Positions 54,659 through 62,691 of a stretch of DNA of 64,000 nucleotides are shown piece after piece. The DNA is from Mesorhizobium loti (GTDB lineage: Bacteria; Pseudomonadota; Alphaproteobacteria; Rhizobiales; Rhizobiaceae). The position numbers and the translations under genes were made by a program. How positions within the stretch are numbered: the first letter of the stretch is position 1; each line of letters begins with the position of its first letter. Below the pieces are notes generated by a model that worked only from the letters and a program-made list of their open reading frames with translations, did no database searches and was not told the DNA's origin. The stretch is taken from NCBI RefSeq assembly GCF_013170705.1, contig NZ_CP033334.1, positions 3,201,501 through 3,265,500 of the forward strand. The letters are read 5' to 3'.

Positions 54659-54688
54659 ATTGGCCGCCGGGCAGGCCCGGCGGCCAAT
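54659..54688 (-). terminator. Stem-loop terminator of phosphatase gene
   Basis: ATTGGCCGCCGGGC (54659-54672) pairs perfectly with GCCCGGCGGCCAAT (54675-54688): 14 bp with a two-base centre, 27 bases after the leftward gene's stop at 54716. The following bases on that strand are TGTTTG, a weak T-tract. Confidence 0.7.
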
Positions 54689-54715
54689 GTGAAACCGCAT
54701 GATCCCGTTCCAGGC

Positions 54716-56248
54716 CTAGAACGGCGTCGCCGGCAGCTCCTGGGTGCCTTCGAGCTTCACGGCCTGGAGCTCGTTCGGGTCATAGCCAAGGGCCCGCAGG
54801 ATGGTGGGCGCCACCTGCGTCGTCTGCACCAGGGCTGGCACCGACCTCGGCTTGAGCGAAGGACCGCTGATGAGGAGCGCCACGTTGCGATCGTTCGCAT
54901 TGGCGCCGCCATGCTCGGCAATCTTCGAACCAGATGTGTAAACCACACCCGGATTGACCGTGGCTATGAAGTCCGGCGTACGGCTGTCGGTGGCTGGATC
55001 CTGATAGGCGAGAGCCAGCGCATTCGGCGGCTGGATCTGGGCGATGCCTTCAGCCTTGCTCGATTTCTCGAGATAATCCTGCGCCGCCGCCAGGTTCTTC
55101 ACCCTGTCTTGCGGCTTGAGCCAGATCAGCGCGGCGTCGTCGGCGATGTGGAAGGCATAGCCCGGCGTCTTCGTGTATGGATCATCGTCCAGTGGCTGGA
55201 ACGTCGCCGGGTCGATCGGCGACTGGCCATGCTTCGAGGCCAGTATGATCAGGGTCGAGTCGGCGAGATGATTGCCCTTGAGCGCGGCCATCAGTTCGCC
55301 GAGGGCGCCGTCGACATAGGCGAGCTGCCCCGCAAGACCACTGCCCGGCGCGCCGCTGGCATCGACATAGCCGCCGACCAGACCGGCCTCGTCGCCAGGA
55401 CCGGCCTTGGGAAGCTTCTGCCCCACGCTTACCGCCTGGAAATTCATGCCGAAAAGCGCGGGAACCGCAACGTGATGCGCGCCGGTGCTGTCGAGGCCCT
55501 TGATTTCGTTGATCACCGCCTGGACCCGCGCTTCGTCAAAGTCACGTTCGGCCTTGAAGCTGCCCGTCGTCTTGACCTTCGTACCGGGGATCAGGCTGTC
55601 CTGTTCCAACGCGTAGAGGTCGTCGACACCTTTGCCCGAAGGTCCGTTCAGCCATTCGTAGGCCGGGTGCTTGTCGGACCAGGCTGTGCGGCCACCATGG
55701 GCTTTCACGATCTCGAAGACGTTGTTGACCCGCACGAAATCATGCGGATAGACCACCGAGCACTTGCCTTTGACCAGCGTCATCGGCAACTTTGCCGGGT
55801 CGATCTGGCTGCGGAAATCGCCCGGCCTGCCGCCACCATCAAGGCGCGTCGGATCGACGTCGATATTCTCGGCGAAGGCCACTTCGGCACCCGGCTCGCC
55901 CTTGCAATCCGAAGCCGGGGCGAAATAGGTGCGGTCGTAGCTGTCGTCGTAGAACACGCCCGTCGATTTGGGCGTGCCGCCGGTCACCTGTGCGACAAAA
56001 CCGGGGAACGAGTCGGACGGGGCGCTGGTCAGCGCGTTGGGATAGAAAATCCCCGTATGGGCGAGCGTGGCGAACGAGCTTTTCGGATTCGCGGCGACAT
56101 AGTTTGCCAGATCGAGCGCATGGAGCCCGTCGATACTGATGAGCAGTACGTGCTTGTAGGGTGCGGCGACGGCGCTGGAATCAGACAGCGCGCCAGCGAA
56201 CGCCGCCGTCAGCGTGCCCGCCGCCAGCGCCAGAGATAGCATTTTCAT
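54716..56248 (-). CDS. Secreted alkaline-phosphatase-superfamily phosphodiesterase
   Basis: 510 residues. A signal peptide of about 28 residues ends AVAAPYK. The mature protein has LLISIDGLHALD (metal Asp), the nucleophile region SAPSDSFPGFVAQVTGGTP, LASKHGQSPID (metal Asp/His) and AEHGGANANDRNVALLI (metal His). This is the type I phosphodiesterase/nucleotide pyrophosphatase branch of the alkaline phosphatase superfamily, acting in the periplasm or outside. Substrate is unknown; phosphate scavenging is likely. The ATG could also be two codons later. A pho-box was looked for in the 200 bases upstream and not clearly seen. Confidence 0.88.
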   Translation of the reverse strand: MKMLSLALAAGTLTAAFAGALSDSSAVAAPYKHVLLISIDGLHALDLANYVAANPKSSFATLAHTGIFYPNALTSAPSDSFPGFVAQVTGGTPKSTGVFYDDSYDRTYFAPASDCKGEPGAEVAFAENIDVDPTRLDGGGRPGDFRSQIDPAKLPMTLVKGKCSVVYPHDFVRVNNVFEIVKAHGGRTAWSDKHPAYEWLNGPSGKGVDDLYALEQDSLIPGTKVKTTGSFKAERDFDEARVQAVINEIKGLDSTGAHHVAVPALFGMNFQAVSVGQKLPKAGPGDEAGLVGGYVDASGAPGSGLAGQLAYVDGALGELMAALKGNHLADSTLIILASKHGQSPIDPATFQPLDDDPYTKTPGYAFHIADDAALIWLKPQDRVKNLAAAQDYLEKSSKAEGIAQIQPPNALALAYQDPATDSRTPDFIATVNPGVVYTSGSKIAEHGGANANDRNVALLISGPSLKPRSVPALVQTTQVAPTILRALGYDPNELQAVKLEGTQELPATPF

Positions 56249-56467
56249 TGAAGTGTCCCTCGTCTCGCAGCCTCGCGATGGATCAAGGATAGGCGCGTTG
56301 ATATGACAGGTTCATGAAAACGCGCTGGCGAGGACCTTACGGATTTGTAAGCCAGCGGTGATGCAGCGCAAAGATTGCCCCGGCCAGCGCCGCCATTGCC
56401 GCCGGGCCTTTCGCTGTGCCGTACGGACCGCTACAGCTTGGCCCGACATCCACGAAAGGCCGAGCGT

Positions 56468-57049
56468 ATGAGCAGCGCGTTTCCGCAAATCCATCTGGTC
56501 CGGCATGGCGAGACGGCGTGGAGCCTTTCGGGGCAGCATACCGGCCGCACCGACATGCCGCTGACGCCGGCCGGCGAGGCCGCCGCGCGGGGCGTGGCGG
56601 AGCGGCTCAAGGGCCTTTCGTTCTCGGCGGTGTGGTCGAGCCCGTCGCAGCGCGCCTACAACACCAGCGTGCTGGCCGGCTTCGGCGCGCGGAGCGTCAA
56701 GATGGATGACCTGCAGGAGTGGGACTACGGCGCCTATGAAGGACGCACCACCAAGGACATCCTGGCCGAGCGGCCGGGCTGGACCGTCTTTCGCGACGGC
56801 TGCCCGCAAGGCGAGACGGCGGCCGATGTCGGCGTCCGCGCCGACAGGATCATCAGGCGGCTTCGCGACGCCGGCGGCTCGATCCTGATCTTTTCCAGCG
56901 CGCATTTCCTGCGCGTGCTCGCCGCCCGCTGGCTCGGCCTGCCGCCAGAAGGCGGCGCGCTGTTCGTGCTCGATACGGCCAGCATCAGCGTGCTCGGTTA
57001 CGAGCATGACCTCAGCGAGCCTGTCGTGCGCAAGTGGAACCTGAAGTAG
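56468..57049 (+). CDS. Histidine phosphatase family protein (phosphoglycerate mutase-like)
   Basis: 193 residues. The catalytic RHGET motif (HLVRHGETAWS) is at about 10-14, the second acid in QEWDYGAYEGRT (about 81), and the second catalytic His in FSSAHFLRVLAARW (about 142). This is the GpmB/CobC branch of small-molecule phosphatases. AAAGG lies 8-12 bases before the ATG. It stands alone; a family B palindrome follows its stop. Confidence 0.9.
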   Translation: MSSAFPQIHLVRHGETAWSLSGQHTGRTDMPLTPAGEAAARGVAERLKGLSFSAVWSSPSQRAYNTSVLAGFGARSVKMDDLQEWDYGAYEGRTTKDILAERPGWTVFRDGCPQGETAADVGVRADRIIRRLRDAGGSILIFSSAHFLRVLAARWLGLPPEGGALFVLDTASISVLGYEHDLSEPVVRKWNLK

Positions 57050-57083
57050 CGGCAGCGGCGCAGGCTCGGCGCGGACGTCTCCT

Positions 57084-57151
57084 CGCGTTCGTCATCCCAG
57101 GGTCTCCGCGACGGAGCTGCGCTCCTGCTTCGCCCTGGGATGACGAACGCG
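57084..57151. repeat. Palindromic intergenic repeat, family B copy 2
   Basis: CGCGTTCGTCATCCCAGGG (57084-57102) and CCCTGGGATGACGAACGCG (57133-57151) are exact inverted complements, 19 bp, around GTCTCC...GCTCCTGC. It lies between the convergent histidine phosphatase and VOC genes. It matches copy 1 (46403-46495) in plan and in the TTCGTCATCC ends. Confidence 0.85.
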
Positions 57152-57215
57152 TTGGTGGCTTCGGCTAATTCCAGATGCCGGGCGCTGAAGCAACTCAAAC
57201 CGCACGGCCCGCCTC

Positions 57216-57617
57216 CTACTTGTCGAACTTCCGGATGGCTTCCGCCGTCACCGGCGTGAAGAAGTTCACCAGGTTGCCGTCGGGGTCGCGGAACAGCAGC
57301 GAGCGGTTGCCCCAGGGCATGGTGGTCGGCTTCTGCACGGTCACGTTCCTGATCAAGTCGGACAGCCTGGCGAATTCGGCATCGACGTCGCCGACGCGGA
57401 ATTCGAGGATGGCGGTGTGGTTGTCGGCGGGGCGGGCGATGTCGCCGCCGAACAGCATCAAGGTGCGCGTGCTGCCGATCGCCAGCGTGCAGGAAGGCGT
57501 CGCCAGTTCGGCGAAGTCCTCGGTGTAGACCGTCGCCGGCATGCCGGTAATCTCGCCGTAGAAGCGCACGAGGCGCTGGACGTCGGATGTGATGATGCGG
57601 ACAGAGACGAAATTCAT
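57216..57617 (-). CDS. VOC-superfamily protein (glyoxalase/bleomycin-resistance type)
   Basis: 133 residues. The VOC start MNFVSVRIITSDVQRLVRFYGEITGM and end SLLFRDPDGNLVNFFTPV (FRDPDGNLVNF is the usual C-terminal signature) are clear; AILEFRVGDVDAEFARL lies between. AAGGAG is 7 bases before the ATG at 57617. It is downstream of the ECF41-like sigma factor gene on the same strand, 97 bases away, and could be part of its regulon. Reaction unknown. Confidence 0.9.
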   Translation of the reverse strand: MNFVSVRIITSDVQRLVRFYGEITGMPATVYTEDFAELATPSCTLAIGSTRTLMLFGGDIARPADNHTAILEFRVGDVDAEFARLSDLIRNVTVQKPTTMPWGNRSLLFRDPDGNLVNFFTPVTAEAIRKFDK

Positions 57618-57714
57618 CGCAGGGCTCCTTGATCGTCGAAGCCGCGGCCGGGCTCCCGGCCTCCCTATAGGCCAGGCCTCCTGCCACCTTTCCGTCAGGA
57701 GAGAGATGCGGGCT

Positions 57715-58767
57715 TCACGCCTCCGGTTCGGACCAGGTCGGCGGCAGGCCGAAGGCGGCGAACAAGCCGGCGCCGAGCGGGCCGACATAGACGGTCAGCG
57801 AGGCGATGGCGCCTTGGGCGGGCTCGATGACGTGCAGCGATTGCGCGCGCCATTCCGGGTCCTGGCGGCGCCGCGCGTAGATCGCGACGGCGGGCTGGCC
57901 GTTGGCCCGCGTGGCCACGGCGCGGTAGCCGGCGAAATTGCCCCAGACGGTCTTGAAGAAATCGTGGATCGCGGGGCGGCCCCGATACCAGTCGTGCCAT
58001 GGCGGCATGTGGTAGGTGGCGTCCTCGCGCAGCAGTTCGATGAAGCCGTCGAGATTGGCGGCCCGCCAGGCCCTGACATAGCGTTCGAGCAGCCGGCCCT
58101 CTTCGGGGTTGGGTTGCGATCGCTGCAAGGGACGTCCCTGCGGATAACGCTTGCCAAGTGTCGCCCGCGCCCGCTGCAGGGCGCTGTTGACCGAGGCGGT
58201 CGTGCCGCCCAGCAATTGCGCCGTCTCCAGCGCCGACCAGCCCAGCACATCGCACAGCAGAAGCGCCGCGCGTTGCCGGGGCGGCAGCAGCTGGATGGCG
58301 GCGACGAAGGCCAGTCGCACGGCTTCGCCGGTCTCGTAGCGCGCGTCCGGGCCGGGCTCGCCATCGACAAGGTCCGGCAACTCGGCGTCGGGGTAGGGCT
58401 CCAGCCAGGAAAGCCCGGCGGCCGGCCCGGCCGCGGCGGGCCCTTCGGTCGGCGGCCGTGCGGGCTCTTCGAGAACGCGGTGCGCCGACGATCGTGCCTT
58501 TATGGCGTTGAGGCAGGCGTTGGTGGCGATCGTGTAGAGCCAGCCGCGCGGCGAGCCGCGCCCGTCGAATTGCATGCGGCCGCGCCAGGCCTTGAGGAAC
58601 GTTTCCTGGACGAGATCGTCGGCCTCGTGCAGCGAACCCATCATCCGGTAGCAGTGGAGCTTGAGTTCGCGCCGGTGGGTCGTCGCCAGGCGCTCGAAGG
58701 CCGGCCGGTCGAGAACCGGCCGGCCTATCCGATCCTGGGGCTCGGAAGCGCCGGGAGCGTCTGTCAT
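57715..58767 (-). CDS. ECF41-like sigma factor with C-terminal SnoaL domain
   Basis: 350 residues. Sigma region 2 is at about 25-95 (LATTHRRELKLHCYRMMGSLHEADDLVQETFLKAW, core HEADDLVQETFLKAWR), sigma region 4 at about 150-205 (AIQLLPPRQRAALLLCDVLGWSALETAQLLG) and a SnoaL/NTF2-like domain at about 225-340. In ECF41 proteins, that fused domain regulates the sigma activity instead of an anti-sigma. Its genomic partner in such groups is an oxidoreductase or carboxymuconolactone decarboxylase; here an SDR lies 42 bases upstream on the same strand. Confidence 0.88.
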   Translation of the reverse strand: MTDAPGASEPQDRIGRPVLDRPAFERLATTHRRELKLHCYRMMGSLHEADDLVQETFLKAWRGRMQFDGRGSPRGWLYTIATNACLNAIKARSSAHRVLEEPARPPTEGPAAAGPAAGLSWLEPYPDAELPDLVDGEPGPDARYETGEAVRLAFVAAIQLLPPRQRAALLLCDVLGWSALETAQLLGGTTASVNSALQRARATLGKRYPQGRPLQRSQPNPEEGRLLERYVRAWRAANLDGFIELLREDATYHMPPWHDWYRGRPAIHDFFKTVWGNFAGYRAVATRANGQPAVAIYARRRQDPEWRAQSLHVIEPAQGAIASLTVYVGPLGAGLFAAFGLPPTWSEPEA

Positions 58768-58809
58768 GTCGAACCCGCCATGCTCATTGCGGCCGGCATC
58801 CTGCGCGCC

Positions 58810-59556
58810 TCACGCGGCGGCGGCAAGGCCGCTGCCGCTCACCGTGAAGGCCGTGCCCGGCATCTTGCCGCCAGCCATCGCGACCACCGCGCGCCCGACA
58901 TCGGCGGGTGTCTGCACATCGCTCATGCTGGCCAGGAAATCGGCCGGGCTGATGCCGAGATAAGCGGAGACGCCCGCTATGCCGCGCTCGCCGACGCCGG
59001 TGCTGGCCATGATGCGCATCGGCGCCAGCGCCATGAAGCGCAGGCCAAGGCCAAGCCGGTCGGCTTCCTTCTGGCTGTGGGCGGCAAGGATCATCTGCAT
59101 GCGCTTGGCGCCGGAATAGCCGCCGGAGTTCGGGGGGCCGCCGCTCAGCGCCGCGCCGCTGGAAATCAGCACCACGCGGCTGCCCGGCTTCAGCCGGCCC
59201 TGGAGGGCGGCCCTGCAGAACAGGAACGAGGCCCTGACGTCGGTCTCCCAATTCGCCGAGAAGTCTTCCCAGCTCTGGTCCTGGATCGGGGCCGACGGGG
59301 CGAACGCGCCGGCCGAGATCGCCAGCACGTCCGGCTCCAGCGCGGCGAACACCCTGTCGGGCGCGGTGTCGTGCGTGGCGTCGGCGGCCAGCGTCCTGAC
59401 CCCGGACGCCTCCCAGGAAAGCTCCTTCAGGGCTTCCGCGCCGCGGGCGACGGCGAGCACGGTCGCGCCTTCACCCAGGGCAGCTTCCACGATCGAGCGG
59501 CCGACACCCCGGCTGCCTCCGACCACGACGACATTTTGACCTTGCAACGATCCCAT
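58810..59556 (-). CDS. Short-chain dehydrogenase next to ECF sigma factor
   Basis: 248 residues, SDR fold. The nucleotide motif VVVGGSRGVGRSIVEAAL is at about 9-26 and Tyr-x-x-x-Lys in SGGYSGAKRMQ (about 150). The NAG motif reads SAG. The C-terminal PADVGRAVVAMAGGKMPGT(A)FTVSG is typical. It is the first gene of a probable two- or three-gene operon with the sigma factor and VOC gene, so it is a likely target or partner of that sigma factor. The substrate is unknown. Confidence 0.87.
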   Translation of the reverse strand: MGSLQGQNVVVVGGSRGVGRSIVEAALGEGATVLAVARGAEALKELSWEASGVRTLAADATHDTAPDRVFAALEPDVLAISAGAFAPSAPIQDQSWEDFSANWETDVRASFLFCRAALQGRLKPGSRVVLISSGAALSGGPPNSGGYSGAKRMQMILAAHSQKEADRLGLGLRFMALAPMRIMASTGVGERGIAGVSAYLGISPADFLASMSDVQTPADVGRAVVAMAGGKMPGTAFTVSGSGLAAAA

Positions 59557-59772
59557 GGATCACCTCGCTTTTCCGGCCCGGACAATTCCGGCGCCTGATG
59601 ATCAGGACAGTCGAGGCGGGTGGAAATCATCGGTGCGACGGTAAAAAATCTTTTGCGGGCGCCTGTCGGGCGGCTCTCATTCGTTCGCGGGTTTGCCAGG
59701 GGCCCGATTGGGGCGATAAACTGGACGGCCCATCGTCGATCTCTTGGGCGCAACGGTAACTGGGAGGAATGG

Positions 59773-60045
59773 ATGATGACGACTTTGTTCGTGAGACATA
59801 CCGTGTCCGACTACAAGGCCTGGCGCAAAGTCTATGACGGGTTCGCGCCGGTGCAAAAGGCCGGTGGCGTGAAAGCCGAGACCGTCTATCAGGCGGCGGA
59901 CAACCCCAACGACGTCACCGTGACGCATGATTTCGCCAGTGTCGCCGAGGCGCAGGCCTTCATCAAAAACCCAAAATTGAAAGAGGCGATGGCGAGCGCC
60001 GGCGTGGTCGGCGCGCCAAGCATGTGGATCACCAACAAGGCTTGA
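59773..60045 (+). CDS. Small dimeric alpha/beta-barrel-type protein, 90 aa
   Basis: 90 residues from ATG 59773, with GGGAGG 5-8 bases upstream. TTLFVRHTVSDYKAWRKVYDGF and VTVTHDFASVAEAQAFIKNP suggest a ferredoxin-like unit as found in antibiotic-biosynthesis monooxygenases and related cyclases. It is divergent from the SDR/sigma unit. Function unknown. The 250 bases that follow contain no gene I can identify. Confidence 0.75.
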   Translation: MMTTLFVRHTVSDYKAWRKVYDGFAPVQKAGGVKAETVYQAADNPNDVTVTHDFASVAEAQAFIKNPKLKEAMASAGVVGAPSMWITNKA

Positions 60046-60299
60046 TTGATCGCCCGGCCTGTCCGATTGCACATGCGCACTGAACGGCCCAGGCCGCTTC
60101 CGGCCTGGCCGGTGCGACGCTGTTCGTCCGTCGGAGGCGCCAGGGCGGATTTATTGTAAAAATCAAAATGCATCAGCGTCGTATCAGGGCTCTATTCTGA
60201 TAACCAAGAATTGATTGGACGTACCGCTTCCGTGATTGGCCGTTTGCTTGGCGTCATCATAGCGTCGTCGGTGGAGAATTCATCGGCTGAGGGGGTGAC

Positions 60300-60713
60300 A
60301 TGGTTTTCCGTACGACAAGTGTCATTGCGGGGCTTGCGCTTCTGGGATTTGCGGCCTTCCCCGCGGCTGCCTACACCCACTCGTCCACCTACCAGAAGAC
60401 CGCGCTTTCGGGTCAGGAGATCTATGTCTTCGGCGGTACGACCCTGAACCCGGACTGTTCCAGCGCCGGCAAGGATGACGTGCGAGTGGTCTCCGGCCCG
60501 AGCCATGGAAATGTAAAACTCGTTCACGGCAAGGTGCATCCGTCTTATGCCAAATCGAACGAGCGTTCAAAATGCAATGCCCGCATGGCGGATGGCGTCA
60601 AGGCGCTTTACCGGTCGAAACCCGGTTTCACGGGGTGGGACCAGGTCACGTTCTCGGTCCACACCTATGAGGGCAATGCCTTCAGATTTGTCGCCAACAT
60701 CAAGGTCGAGTAG
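60300..60713 (+). CDS. Small secreted protein, paralogue 1
   Basis: 137 residues. A signal peptide of about 24 residues (VFRTTSVIAGLALLGFAAFPAAA) precedes a mature domain with KTALSGQEIYVFGGTTLNPDCSSAGKDDVRVVSGPSHG (cores ALSGQEIY, NPDCSSAG, GPSHGNVKLVHGK) and ending WDQVTFSVHTYEGNAFRF. Two cysteines (about 57 and 94) probably form a disulfide. The repeated strands suggest an immunoglobulin-like domain. GAGGGGGTGAC lies before the ATG. It is followed by a damaged copy of itself. I do not know a named family. Confidence 0.72.
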   Translation: MVFRTTSVIAGLALLGFAAFPAAAYTHSSTYQKTALSGQEIYVFGGTTLNPDCSSAGKDDVRVVSGPSHGNVKLVHGKVHPSYAKSNERSKCNARMADGVKALYRSKPGFTGWDQVTFSVHTYEGNAFRFVANIKVE

Positions 60714-60782
60714 CGGCGGTGCCGCAACCGCCCGCCTCTCGGCCGGGAGGAGACTTCATGCAGCCAGGGAGATCGCTGAAAG

Positions 60783-61189
60783 ATGGTGCGTAAAACCGCA
60801 GGCTTCGTCGCCGCATTGACGGTTCTGGGATTGGCGGCCTGGCCCGCGGCCGCGGGGACGGAGAGCTATCGAAAGACGGCGCTGTCCGGACAGGAGATCT
60901 ATATCCTCAGGGATGTGAGCCTCAATGAGGATTGTTCGAGCGCGGGCGCCAACGATGTCAGGGTCATCGCCGGCCCAAGCCACGGCAAGGTCAGGCTTGT
61001 GCACGCAAAGCTCTATTCCGGTTTCCCCAAATCGAACGAGCGCTGGAAATGCAACACGCACAAGGTCGATGGCATCAAGGGGCTCTACCGGTCGAATCCT
61101 GGGTTCAAGGGCATGACGAGGTCACGTTTTCGACCCATACCTATATGGGAAATGCCCATAAGACGGTCGTGAGCATCGACGTCGAATAG
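60783..61189 (+). pseudogene. Small secreted protein, paralogue 2, frameshifted
   Basis: The first 110 residues match paralogue 1 closely (KTALSGQEIYILRDVSLNEDCSSAG, GPSHGKVRLVHAK, KSNERWKCN) up to SNPGFKG at 61110. The expected ending, HDEVTFSTHTYMGNAHKTVVSIDVE (core HDEVTFSTHTY), continues in the next frame to a stop at 61189. One base is missing near 61111, so the native frame runs on to an unrelated tail, MTRSRFRPIPIWEMPIRRS. It is a recent tandem duplication that has lost its C-terminal strands, unless the base loss is a sequencing error. Confidence 0.78.
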
Positions 61190-61208
61190 TGCTTCGCGAC
61201 CTCGCCGC

Positions 61209-61958
61209 TCAGCCCGCCAGCAGCGCCAGTTCCTCCGGCGTCAGATGCCGCGCCGCGCCCTTGGCGAGGTCGCCCAGCGGCAGCCGGCCGATGGCGATGC
61301 GGATAAGGCGCTTGACCTCGATGCCGTGCGCGGCGAGCAACCGGCGTATGTGGCGGTTGCGGCCTTCATCGAGCACGATCTCCAGCCAGGCGGTGCGGCC
61401 GCCGCTGCGCAAAAGCGCGATCGAATTGGCCGTCAGGGTCTCGCCGTCGACGGTGACGCCCGCGCGAAGTTTGTCCAGCATCGCTTCGTCGGGCACCGCG
61501 CCGATCTGGACGTGGTAGGTCTTGGGCAGGTGCGAGCCCGGGTCCATCAGCCGGTTGGCGAAATGCGTGTCGTTGGTCATCAGCAGCAGGCCTTCGCTCG
61601 CCTTGTCGAGGCGGCCGACCGGCGAGACGAAAGGCAAATCGAGCCCTTCCAGGCAGGCATAGACGGTGTCGCGCTGCTGCGGGTCGTCGCGGGTGGTGAC
61701 CAGCCCGCGCGGCTTGTTGAGCATGACATAGACCTTGCGCTCGGCGACCACATGCTCGCCATCGACGACGATGCGGTCGCGGCCGAGGTCGACGCGCAGC
61801 GAGGCATCGCGCACCACCTTGCCGCCGACGCGCACGCGGCCCGCGGCGATCAGCACCTCGGCCTGCGTGCGCGAGCACAGGCCGAGCTTGGAGAGCGCGC
61901 GGTTCAGGCTGACGCCGGCTTTGGACGGCCTGCCGGTGGGTGGTGGTCTTGATGCCAT
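61209..61958 (-). CDS. RsuA-family pseudouridine synthase (16S/23S rRNA)
   Basis: 249 residues. An S4 RNA-binding domain is at about 14-65 (LNRALSKLGLCSRTQAEVLIAAGRVRVGG), then the catalytic domain with the Asp in VGRLDKASEGLLLMTND (about 108) and the LNKPRG start. It isomerises uridine to pseudouridine in rRNA, the RluB/RsuA group. The N-terminus is short in basic tail. The ATG at 61958 is chosen as it gives MASRPPPTGR; an in-frame ATG at 62012 would add 18 residues. It converges with the pseudogene before it. Confidence 0.88.
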   Translation of the reverse strand: MASRPPPTGRPSKAGVSLNRALSKLGLCSRTQAEVLIAAGRVRVGGKVVRDASLRVDLGRDRIVVDGEHVVAERKVYVMLNKPRGLVTTRDDPQQRDTVYACLEGLDLPFVSPVGRLDKASEGLLLMTNDTHFANRLMDPGSHLPKTYHVQIGAVPDEAMLDKLRAGVTVDGETLTANSIALLRSGGRTAWLEIVLDEGRNRHIRRLLAAHGIEVKRLIRIAIGRLPLGDLAKGAARHLTPEELALLAG

Positions 61959-62082
61959 GCTGATCCGGGTCGGTCGGTTGCATCGGACAGATGGCACGGG
62001 TGATGTGGGCATCGCAAGCGGACCTCATGTTGCCACAATCGGACAATGCGATAGAGCCAGCATCAGCTATGGATCCAACAAG

Positions 62083-62568
62083 TTGAAGAGCGCCGTATTT
62101 CCTGCCGCCGTGCTACTTGCCGGTATGACGGTGCCGGCGTGGGCCGATGCGGTATGCATGGCTAACATCGGGCGGTTTGAACCCGGGCAATATGCCTGCC
62201 TGGGGGTCGGCGGGGCGAGCCACCTGGCCCGCTGCGAGGTGAACCTCAATATCCTGTCCTGGAAACAGGTCCTCGACCATTGCCCGGGGGGCGATCCGGC
62301 GCCGGGGCCCGCTCCGGCTGCATCGGTCTGCCGGGCCAACGGCCAGTTCATCCCGGGCGGCGGTTTTGCCTGCCTCGTCGTGGCCGGCGGCGCGCACCTG
62401 GCGCGCTGCGACACCGTGCTCAATGCTTCGTCCTGGACCAAGGTTCAGGACGGCTGCCCCGGCCCGCCGCTACCTAAAGTCATTCCGGATTCGCAGATGC
62501 CTCCATTGCTCGAGCATCCGTTGTCTGGTCCTCGACGCCTGATTGAACGATTGCGTGACGCGCTTTGA
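62083..62568 (+). CDS. Secreted two-repeat, cysteine-rich protein
   Basis: 161 residues from TTG at 62083; no ATG is in place, and GGA stands about 9 bases upstream. A signal peptide of about 21 residues ends at VPAWADA. Then two copies of a 45-residue unit follow: VCMANIGRFEPGQYACLGV... LARCEVNLNILSWKQVLDHCPGG and VCRANGQFIPGGGFACLVV... LARCDTVLNASSWTKVQDGCPG. Each has four cysteines at like positions. The C-terminal 30 residues are polar. No family recognised. The minus-strand neighbour pseudouridine synthase starts 124 bases away. After the stop, 123 bases hold nothing I can assign. Confidence 0.65.
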   Translation: MKSAVFPAAVLLAGMTVPAWADAVCMANIGRFEPGQYACLGVGGASHLARCEVNLNILSWKQVLDHCPGGDPAPGPAPAASVCRANGQFIPGGGFACLVVAGGAHLARCDTVLNASSWTKVQDGCPGPPLPKVIPDSQMPPLLEHPLSGPRRLIERLRDAL

Positions 62569-62691
62569 TGTCGGTAAAGGCGAGATTGGCGTCGACATCA
62601 AGGTGAAGGACGTTGTCTGAAGTTGACCTTATGGCTCAATGGCATCGCCTCAACCACCCACGCATCGATGCGGGCCGCGACTGTCGGGCGT

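Noticed and set aside
54515..56239. 574-codon plus-strand frame over the phosphatase gene
   Set aside because: Arg-rich shadow of a secreted enzyme whose signal peptide and metal motifs are plain on the other strand.
54440..56467. Pho box upstream of the phosphatase gene
   Set aside because: No pair of CTGTCAT-like direct repeats at 11-base spacing could be identified in the region before 56248.
62569..62640. Short frame after 62560 reading DVGKGEIGVDIKVKDVV
   Set aside because: It has protein-like character but only about 23 codons, no start signal and no recognised family, so it is too weak to list.
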